DNA of 64,000 bases from Flavobacterium sp. J49 (lineage in GTDB: Bacteria; Bacteroidota; Bacteroidia; Flavobacteriales; Flavobacteriaceae), in assembly GCF_011742145.1 (NCBI RefSeq), contig NZ_JAAQQU010000105.1, positions 1 to 64,000 on the forward strand, written 5' to 3'. The position numbers and the translations under genes are program-made. Positions 57,564 through 64,000 of the stretch are shown here, piece by piece. A model generated the notes under the pieces. The model was not told the origin of the DNA. It made no database searches and saw nothing but the letters and a program-made list of their open reading frames with translations. The stretch's first letter is position 1. Each line of letters opens with the position of its first letter.

Positions 57564-58847
57564 ATGAAAGCTAAAGTTATAACATTGTCGGTGCTGTCGT
57601 TGTTGAGCATCTCTACCCTTTTTGCCCAAGACAGGACTACGGTTTCAGCCTACAACTCTGAAATCAGTGATAACCTTGATTTAAGAGCCGTGGCTTCAAT
57701 TTTTGGTGATTCCAGAGATTTAGCCGATTTTGAAAGAAGGTTAAATGACCCGAAAATTCAAATCTCCAATTTGGATCTAAACGAAGACAATCAAGTAGAT
57801 TATTTGCGTGTAATTGAAACTGTGGAAGGCAATGCCCACTTAATTGTTATCCAATCAGTACTTGGGCGCGATACCTATCAAGATGTGGCTACCGTTGAAG
57901 TAGAGCGAGATAGAAACAATCGAGTTCAGGTTCAAGTTGTAGGTGATGTTTATATGTATGGTCCTAATTATATCTACGAACCTGTTTATACCTATACACC
58001 AGTAATATATACTACATTTTGGGTAGGTAATTACAGACCGTATTATTCTTCATGGTATTGGGGATATTATCCAAGTTATTACTACGCTTGGTCCCCTTGT
58101 CCAATTTTCAGATACAGAAGTCATATTGGTATAACCATCAATTTCAATCACCATTACAACTACGTAAACTACAGAAGATGTGGCGTCGCATACAATAGTT
58201 ATTACAGAGCTGGTCGAAGAGGAAATGCATATGAAGTTCGTTATCCGAATCGTTCCTTCCAAGTTAGAAATACCGGTTATGCCAACCGTCACGAGTTAGA
58301 CAGAAACAGAAATATCAGAACAGTCGGTACCAGAGAATTCACTAACAATAGTCCAAGAAATAACAATACCACAGGCATTTCTCCCAGAGTAAATCCATAT
58401 ACCAGAGCTGAATCGCCAAGGAGCGCTAATACCCAAGCCTCTTCACCCAGAACTAATGGCAATCCGAGAAGCGAATCACCGAGAACCGTTGTTGCAAATG
58501 GCAATCCAATAAGCGAATCACCTAGATCGGTCAGAAATGAACAAGTTTCTCCAAGAGTAAACTCCAATCAAGGTTATGAATCACCCAGAAGTACAGCACC
58601 AAGAGGCAATACCCAAAGTTATGAAACACCATCCAGAGGTTATGCCAATCAAGGGAATCAATCTCCTCGCGCTGAATCACCGAGAGCAAATGCCCCAAGA
58701 GAAATGTCAAGTCCGAGAGGCAACTCCGGTGGACAAAGAGAAGTCGCAAGCCCTAGAGGAAATGGCGGAGGACAAAGAGAAATGTCGAGCCAAAGAGGTG
58801 GGTCACAAAGAAATGAAAGTGGCTCAAGAGGAAACAGAAGAAGTTAA
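57564..58847 (+). CDS. Exported protein with aromatic middle and SPR-repeat basic tail
   Basis: The protein has 427 residues from the ATG at 57564 (signal peptide SVLSLLSISTLFAQ); the in-frame extension to 57519 is rejected. A folded N-terminal part (about 25-125, DLNEDNQVDYLRVIETVEGN) precedes a Tyr/Trp-rich stretch (RPYYSSWYWGYYPSYYYAW). From about residue 250 to the end a low-complexity tail follows with about 13 Ser-Pro-Arg motifs (SESPRS, AESPRA, SSPRGN) and many Gly, Asn and Gln. No catalytic motif is seen. Confidence 0.78.
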   Translation: MKAKVITLSVLSLLSISTLFAQDRTTVSAYNSEISDNLDLRAVASIFGDSRDLADFERRLNDPKIQISNLDLNEDNQVDYLRVIETVEGNAHLIVIQSVLGRDTYQDVATVEVERDRNNRVQVQVVGDVYMYGPNYIYEPVYTYTPVIYTTFWVGNYRPYYSSWYWGYYPSYYYAWSPCPIFRYRSHIGITINFNHHYNYVNYRRCGVAYNSYYRAGRRGNAYEVRYPNRSFQVRNTGYANRHELDRNRNIRTVGTREFTNNSPRNNNTTGISPRVNPYTRAESPRSANTQASSPRTNGNPRSESPRTVVANGNPISESPRSVRNEQVSPRVNSNQGYESPRSTAPRGNTQSYETPSRGYANQGNQSPRAESPRANAPREMSSPRGNSGGQREVASPRGNGGGQREMSSQRGGSQRNESGSRGNRRS

Positions 58848-58877
58848 TTTGTACATATAGTTTTGTTGTTGGAAAAG

Positions 58878-58900
58878 GACATCGCTTAGGCGATGTCTTT
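58878..58900 (+). terminator. Terminator after the SPR-repeat gene
   Basis: GACATCGC (58878-58885) pairs with GCGATGTC (58890-58897) around TTAG, followed by a short T-rich stretch. Confidence 0.85.
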
Positions 58901-58977
58901 TGTTTTTAAAAATAATTGACCGTTAGAGAATGAGATATGGCAAAAAGATATAAATTTGCTCTCTTTAACATTTTATT

Positions 58978-60966
58978 ATGAGCTCTCACAGCCATCAAAA
59001 TTTACATTCAAGACTCTCAGCAGCAGGATTACTTTTAACATTAGGAATCATCTATGGAGACATTGGTACTTCGCCTTTGTATGTAATGAAATCCATTATA
59101 GATGAAAATAGAATAAGCCCCGATTTAGTTCTCGGCGGTTTGTCTTGTATCCTTTGGACCTTAACCATGCAAACCACATTAAAGTACGTAATCATCACAC
59201 TAAATGCTGATAATCACGGGGAAGGCGGTATTTTCTCCTTGTATTCATTGGTCAAAAGAACCAAAATACAATGGCTTATCGTTCCGGCCATCATCGGTGG
59301 AAGTTTGCTCTTAGCCGAAGGAATCATCACACCTCCTATTTCCGTTTCCTCAGCTGTCGAAGGTTTACTCATCTTTAAACCGGATATTCCAACCATTCCG
59401 ATTGTAATTGCAATTTTGTTTGTATTGTTTACCATACAACAATTCGGGGCCAAAATTGTAACCAAGTTTTTCTCTCCTGTAATGCTCGTTTGGTTCACCA
59501 TGTTAGGCGTTTTAGGAATTATACAAATTACCCAAAACTTTGAAGTCTTAAAAGCTGTTAATCCTTATTATGCATATAAGTTATTGACTTCGGATGCCTC
59601 AGGTCATGGTTTCTTTATATTAGGTGCTGTCTTTCTTTGTACTACCGGAGCAGAATCATTGTATTCGGATATGGGACATTGCGGAAGAAGAAATATCCGT
59701 GTGAGTTGGATTTTTGTAAAAACTACTTTGGTGCTGAATTACTTCGGACAAGGGGCTTATTTGTTACAACACAACGGTAGCACTTTATCCCAGTTAAACG
59801 ACCACAATCCGAATCCGTTTTATCTAATTATGGCCGAATGGTTCCAACCTATTGGAATTGTAGTAGCAACCTTAGCCGCAATCATTGCATCACAAGCGTT
59901 AATCAGCGGTTCATTTACTCTGATTAATGAAGCCATGAGATTAAATTTCTGGCCAAAAGTAAAAATCAATTATCCAACTGATGTTAAAGGACAATTGTAT
60001 ATTCCGTCTATCAACTGGTTGTTATTCATTGGTTGTGTAGGTATCATTTTATACTTCAAAGAATCCAAATACATGGAACACGCCTATGGGCTTTCCATTA
60101 TTTTAGGAATGATGATGACTACGACTTTATTGAACTTCTATTTGATTATGAAAAGGGTCAAATGGTATTTTATTGGCGCGATTATTACCGCTTACGGTGT
60201 TATTGAAATGAGCTTCTTGATTGCCAATGTGACTAAATTCATGGAAGGTGGTTATGTCACCTTAGCCATCGCCATCTTCTTAATTGGGATCATGTCGACT
60301 TGGTTTTTGGCCAAAAAAATCAGCAAAAGTTATACTAAAATTGTCAAAATCAACGACTACAAAAAAGTACTGGCAGAACTAAGCGTTGACTTATCGATTC
60401 CAAAATATGCTACGCACTTAGTATACATGACCAACTCCAATCGAAGCGATGAAATTGAAGAAAAAGTAATGTACTCTATTCTTCAAAAAAGACCTAAACG
60501 CGCCGATTTATATTGGTTTATCCACGTCAATATCTTGAGCGAACCTTATAAAAAAGAGTACCGCGTTACCGAAATTATCAAAGACGATATCTATCGCATC
60601 GATTTTTACCTTGGCTTTAGAGAACCAACTAAAATCAATCTGATGTTCAAACAAGTAATCAAAGACATGGTTGAACGTGGCGAAGTAGATATTACCAGCC
60701 GATACGAATCTTTGAGCAAAAACCACATCATTGGTGACTTCAAATTCGTGCTGTCTGAAAAATTCTTATCCAATGATAGTGACTTGACTTTCTTTGAAAA
60801 AATTGTGATGAACACTTATTTCACCATGAAAAAAATGAGTTTATCAGAAGAAAAAGGCTTTGGTTTAGACAGTAGTTCGGTGAAAATTGAGCAATTCCCA
60901 CTGGTAATCCACGCACCCGAAAAAATCGAAATGCGCAGAATTGACGGCGATCGGACTATTTTATAA
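58978..60966 (+). CDS. kup: KUP-family potassium transporter
   Basis: The 662-residue protein has about 12 membrane helices and family signatures LGIIYGDIGTSPLYVMKSI, NADNHGEGGIFSLYSLVK, LLAEGIITPPISVSSAVEGL and ALYSDMGHCG-type SLYSDMGHCGRRNIRVSWI. A cytosolic C-terminal domain follows from about residue 450. It takes up potassium with protons. Its -7 box TAAATTTG is at 58951. The 3' end overlaps the convergent hydrolase gene by 11 bp. Confidence 0.94.
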   Translation: MSSHSHQNLHSRLSAAGLLLTLGIIYGDIGTSPLYVMKSIIDENRISPDLVLGGLSCILWTLTMQTTLKYVIITLNADNHGEGGIFSLYSLVKRTKIQWLIVPAIIGGSLLLAEGIITPPISVSSAVEGLLIFKPDIPTIPIVIAILFVLFTIQQFGAKIVTKFFSPVMLVWFTMLGVLGIIQITQNFEVLKAVNPYYAYKLLTSDASGHGFFILGAVFLCTTGAESLYSDMGHCGRRNIRVSWIFVKTTLVLNYFGQGAYLLQHNGSTLSQLNDHNPNPFYLIMAEWFQPIGIVVATLAAIIASQALISGSFTLINEAMRLNFWPKVKINYPTDVKGQLYIPSINWLLFIGCVGIILYFKESKYMEHAYGLSIILGMMMTTTLLNFYLIMKRVKWYFIGAIITAYGVIEMSFLIANVTKFMEGGYVTLAIAIFLIGIMSTWFLAKKISKSYTKIVKINDYKKVLAELSVDLSIPKYATHLVYMTNSNRSDEIEEKVMYSILQKRPKRADLYWFIHVNILSEPYKKEYRVTEIIKDDIYRIDFYLGFREPTKINLMFKQVIKDMVERGEVDITSRYESLSKNHIIGDFKFVLSEKFLSNDSDLTFFEKIVMNTYFTMKKMSLSEEKGFGLDSSSVKIEQFPLVIHAPEKIEMRRIDGDRTIL

Positions 60967-62125
60967 TTTTACCGTTACCAATAACCTTCCCGGCATGGAC
61001 AATTGAATAAAAGTAAGTGCCTTGTGCTAAGTCGGAGGTTTCAATTGAAGTTAATCCTGTAAATGATTTGTCCGAAATTATTTTGGCATTACTGTCGTAT
61101 ATTTTTATATGATAAATCATCCCAGGCATTCCGGTAATATTCACAAAATCACTCGCAGGATTGGGGTAAACCTTGATAACATTATCAGTTAGGGTAACTG
61201 CTACACTCAACCCATTACATTGCAAACAATTTTTTTGATAGGTAATCGTGTTATCTGTAGTGATTTGATTGTCAAACAAATTACCCTGACTGCAATTTCC
61301 TTTTAACTGATAGTCCAACCAAAGCAAAAGATAAGAATTGATAATGGTTTGCTGAACCGCTCTGCTAATGGTGGGTTGTGGCGAACAAGAACTTTCCCCT
61401 ACATTACATAAAAAATTATTATTGGCCATTTGACAATGACTTCCACCAACAATACTGAGTAACGTTTTGCAAGTGCTTGACAATGCATTATACATAGGAA
61501 TTTGATGCGCATTAGGCGGTGTAACACAATCATTGGCACCGGAGAAAATCAAAGCCGGAATACCAATAGAAGCTGCAGCGTTTACAGCAGAAGGATTGGT
61601 TTCTGCAGGCGCAAAATTGACTATAGTTTTAATGGTACTGCTGAGTTGGGCCGCCAAAAAAGAAGCGCCACCACCCATACTGTGACCCATCACCGCATTC
61701 ATGGTACTGATTCTGTTGTAAAAAACAGAGGTCGCATTATTATTCAAAACCGTCATTTGCTCTAAAACAAAAGCCAAATCTTTTCCAAAATCTAAATGAG
61801 AAGGAGAAATAGTGCCTTCGGTTTTGGGGAACATCATGATATAACCATTGGGCACCAAAGCATTCCAAAAATTTTGATAAGCATCCCAAGTCATCACAAA
61901 GCCATGACCAAAACTCAACACCGGAAAAGTTCCACTAGTAGCCGTCATCACCACATTATCACCGGCGACATCCGAGGGATAATAAATTTCCGTAGCAATC
62001 ACACGATTGTTTCTGGTAGGATCGGTAAAGTTAATCGTGGTATGGCCAATTTGAAACGGTTGAGCCCAACCGATTGGAGTAATACCTATAAGAAAAAGAG
62101 CAACAAACAACTTAACAGGTTTCAT
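60956..62125 (-). CDS. Secreted alpha/beta hydrolase with type IX sorting domain
   Basis: The protein has 389 residues from the ATG at 62125 (signal peptide LFVALFLIGITPIGWAQ). The alpha/beta-hydrolase core has the oxyanion segment PVLSFGHGFVMTW, the nucleophile elbow GHSMGGGASF and the His candidate in VGGSHCQMA, as in chlorophyllase/PAF-acetylhydrolase-like enzymes. The C-terminal ~75 residues are a type A T9SS sorting domain (VKVYPNPASDFVNI ... LAQGTYFYSIVHAGKVIGN). It is exported and released or anchored by the type IX system. Substrate unknown. Confidence 0.9.
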   Translation of the reverse strand: MKPVKLFVALFLIGITPIGWAQPFQIGHTTINFTDPTRNNRVIATEIYYPSDVAGDNVVMTATSGTFPVLSFGHGFVMTWDAYQNFWNALVPNGYIMMFPKTEGTISPSHLDFGKDLAFVLEQMTVLNNNATSVFYNRISTMNAVMGHSMGGGASFLAAQLSSTIKTIVNFAPAETNPSAVNAAASIGIPALIFSGANDCVTPPNAHQIPMYNALSSTCKTLLSIVGGSHCQMANNNFLCNVGESSCSPQPTISRAVQQTIINSYLLLWLDYQLKGNCSQGNLFDNQITTDNTITYQKNCLQCNGLSVAVTLTDNVIKVYPNPASDFVNITGMPGMIYHIKIYDSNAKIISDKSFTGLTSIETSDLAQGTYFYSIVHAGKVIGNGKIIK

Positions 62126-62216
62126 TTTGAGAGAATTAATCAAATCAAATATAGGGAATTCTGATTCCAAACTGTTTTTAGCTTGTTAATTTTAAGCTTG
62201 GATAACAAAAAAGGAA

Positions 62217-62224
62217 TATCTTTG
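62217..62224 (+). promoter_or_regulatory. Canonical -7 box for the RNA methyltransferase gene
   Basis: TATCTTTG matches TAnnTTTG and sits 21 bp before the ATG at 62246. It supports that start over the in-frame upstream extension to 62183. Confidence 0.65.
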
Positions 62225-62245
62225 CACGCTTATTTTTTTTACAAC

Positions 62246-63466
62246 ATGCGATTACATCGAAATTTAGTTTACACCACCATTGATTCCTTAAACGCTATTT
62301 TCAACGAAGGCGAATATGCCGATAAAGTGGTAGCTCGTGCCTTAAAAAAAGACAAACGTTGGGGAAGCTCTGACCGTAAATTTGTGGCCGAAACCATCTA
62401 CGAAATCGTCCGTTGGAAAAGACTTTATATGGAAATTGCCGGCGTAAAAGAACCTTTCGACCGTGACCAATTATGGCGATTATTTGCCGTTTGGGCTGTG
62501 TTGCGCGGTTATCCGATTCCCGATTGGAGACAACTCGAAGGCACACCGGAACGCAAAATCAAAGGCCGATTTGATGAATTGTCCAAAATCAGAAAGATGC
62601 GGGAGTCTATTCCGGATTGGATGGATGAATTGGGTGTAAAAGAATTAGGCGAAGAGGTTTGGACCAAAGAAATTGCGGCGCAAAACAAACAAGCACAAGT
62701 AATTCTTCGAGTAAATACTTTAAAAACGACCAAAGAAAAACTTCGCGCCATTTTAATGGATTTAAACATCGAAACCGAGTTTTTAAAAGACCAACCCGAT
62801 GCTTTAGTGCTTAAAGAAAGAGCTAATGTATTTTTAACCGATGCCTTCAAAGAAGGTTTGTTTGAAGTACAAGACGCCTCTTCTCAGTTAGTCGCTGCTT
62901 TCCTCGACGTTCAACCCGGAATGAGAGTGGTAGATACTTGTGCCGGTGCCGGTGGTAAAACATTACACATGGCTTCGCTAATGCAAAACAAAGGGCAATT
63001 GATTGCCATGGATTTGTATGAAAGCAAACTCAAACAATTAAAATTAAGAGCCAAAAGAAACGGCGCTTTCAATATAGAATACCGCATTATCGACTCGACC
63101 AAAGTCATCAAAAAGCTCCACGAAAAAGCCGATAGAGTCTTAATCGATGCACCCTGCAGCGGATTGGGTGTTTTAAAAAGAAATCCGGATGCCAAGTGGA
63201 AACTCCAACCGGAATTCATTGACAACATCAAAAAAGTACAAGCCGAAGTTTTAGAAAATTACTCTAAAATCGTAAAGCCCGGCGGCAAATTGGTTTACGC
63301 CACTTGCTCGGTCTTACCTTCTGAAAATCAGGAACAAGTTAAGCATTTCTTGACTACCGAAATCGGGAAATCATTTACCTTTGTAAAAGATACCAAAATT
63401 TTAGCCCAAGACACCGGATTCGATGGTTTCTACATGGCCTTATTAGAACGAAAAAAAGAAGCATAA
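62246..63466 (+). CDS. RsmB/NOP-family RNA cytosine-5 methyltransferase
   Basis: The 406-residue protein has an N-terminal RsmB-like helical part (KVVARALKKDKRWGSSDRKF), then the NOL1/NOP2/Sun catalytic domain: QDASSQLVAAFLDVQPGMRV, VDTCAGAGGKTLHMAS, LIDAPCSGLGVLKRNPDAKW (Cys of motif IV) and VYATCSVLPSENQEQ (catalytic Cys of motif VI). It methylates C5 of cytosine in rRNA or tRNA; the exact site is unknown. Confidence 0.93.
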   Translation: MRLHRNLVYTTIDSLNAIFNEGEYADKVVARALKKDKRWGSSDRKFVAETIYEIVRWKRLYMEIAGVKEPFDRDQLWRLFAVWAVLRGYPIPDWRQLEGTPERKIKGRFDELSKIRKMRESIPDWMDELGVKELGEEVWTKEIAAQNKQAQVILRVNTLKTTKEKLRAILMDLNIETEFLKDQPDALVLKERANVFLTDAFKEGLFEVQDASSQLVAAFLDVQPGMRVVDTCAGAGGKTLHMASLMQNKGQLIAMDLYESKLKQLKLRAKRNGAFNIEYRIIDSTKVIKKLHEKADRVLIDAPCSGLGVLKRNPDAKWKLQPEFIDNIKKVQAEVLENYSKIVKPGGKLVYATCSVLPSENQEQVKHFLTTEIGKSFTFVKDTKILAQDTGFDGFYMALLERKKEA

Positions 63467-63471
63467 ACCCT

Positions 63472-64000
63472 ATGAAAAAAATCTTTACCCTTTTATTATT
63501 AAGCAGTGTTTTTTTGGGGTTTGCCCAAATACCGGCAGGATATTACAATACCGCAACAGGAACCGGGTACACTTTAAAAACACAACTTTTCAATATCATT
63601 AACGATCACAACGATAGAGGTTATGCAGGTTTATACGTTACCTATACTACGTCTGACATCGATATTTACTACGAAAACAACGGTTCGATGCTCGATATGT
63701 ATACCGAAAATCCAACCGGATCCGAATGTGAATTTATTTATGGTGGCGGTTTACAAGACGACGGAACTTTAGGGAATAACGAATGTGAAAGATACAACCG
63801 AGAGCACATCATTCCGCAATCGGTATTTGGTTCTGCTACGCCTATGTATTCCGATGCGCATTTTGTTGTGCCGTCTGATAAATATGTCAATGCACAAAGA
63901 GGTGATTTGCCTTTTAGTAAAGTGAATGTTGCCAACAACACTTACTCTAATGGCGGCAAAAGAGGCTCTAATTTAAACTCAGGCTACTCTTCCGGATACA
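63472..64000 (+). CDS. Exported endonuclease I family protein (partial, runs off the right edge)
   Basis: The ATG at 63472 lies 5 bp after the preceding stop. The visible 176 residues start with a signal peptide (MKKIFTLLLLSSVFLGFAQ). The nuclease core follows: NNECERYNREHIIPQSVFG (the N-R-E-H catalytic motif of the EndA/Bsn family) and YSDAHFVVPSDKYVNAQRGD. It is a secreted non-specific DNase/RNase. The C-terminus, where a T9SS domain would be expected, is outside the window. Confidence 0.9.
   Translation, partial: MKKIFTLLLLSSVFLGFAQIPAGYYNTATGTGYTLKTQLFNIINDHNDRGYAGLYVTYTTSDIDIYYENNGSMLDMYTENPTGSECEFIYGGGLQDDGTLGNNECERYNREHIIPQSVFGSATPMYSDAHFVVPSDKYVNAQRGDLPFSKVNVANNTYSNGGKRGSNLNSGYSSGY

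Overview
The window is chromosomal DNA of a Bacteroidetes bacterium, almost certainly a Flavobacterium or a close relative. It is AT-rich. Several housekeeping genes have the Bacteroidetes-type -7 box TAnnTTTG upstream. The gene content also fits: a SprB-repeat surface protein, a C-terminal type IX secretion sorting domain, an OmpA protein with thrombospondin-3 repeats, DUF6266, a LETM1-related protein and MnmD. I see no rRNA, tRNA, CRISPR array, prophage or transposase.

Layout. 1-2465: the start of a giant SprB-like adhesin on the minus strand, running off the left edge, with near-identical 228-bp repeats. 2.7-21 kb: a dense stress and envelope island. It contains a small membrane protein, a cupin, two tandem AraC-type regulators, a large hybrid histidine kinase with its response regulator, small soluble stress proteins, an OmpA protein, and a probable eight-gene operon (coil/TM protein, GH130, GT4 fusion, 49-aa basic protein, Dps, MlaE-MlaF-MlaD). 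A DUF4382 lipoprotein and a small-envelope-protein operon follow. 21-22.7 kb: PPIase, DUF1801, DUF4256. 22.7-28.4 kb: an accessory region of heptanucleotide arrays, a four-helix-bundle (S23) gene, DUF6266, palindromes, a 10-bp-phased array, and a pair of ~100-bp direct repeats flanking an alpha carbonic anhydrase/outer-membrane-protein pair. 28.4-30.2 kb: a secreted GH13 enzyme. 30.4-36.9 kb: a MarR-controlled fatty-acid beta-oxidation operon interrupted by a second S23 gene with terminal inverted repeats. 37-64 kb: mostly ordinary chromosome: a PAS kinase and response regulator, Cu/Zn SOD, LETM1-related protein, a SulP plus two beta carbonic anhydrases, OxyR, MnmD, IlvE, methyltransferases, an ECF sigma cluster, Kup, a T9SS hydrolase, an RsmB-like methyltransferase and a partial endonuclease I.

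Two observations stand out. First, seven transcription units of the stress island share a two-part upstream signal: TGTGAAT, then T-R-T-A-A-(C) starting exactly 30 bp after the first T, 52-86 bp before the start codon. They lack an obvious TAnnTTTG box. The signal precedes the sensor-kinase/regulator operon itself and its likely effector operons, so the island looks like an autoregulated regulon with its own promoter class.

Second, four heptanucleotide arrays begin immediately after, and in register with, a TAG stop codon. Three use one repeat family (sense ARGYRAG); the fourth uses an unrelated one (TATTAAG). Two S23 four-helix-bundle genes sit inside or between such arrays. The copy between fadB and fadA is bounded by 31-nt inverted repeats (27 of 31 paired), which resembles the intervening sequences known from 23S rRNA genes. 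Both statements rest on direct reading of this window. Mechanism and generality are inference.
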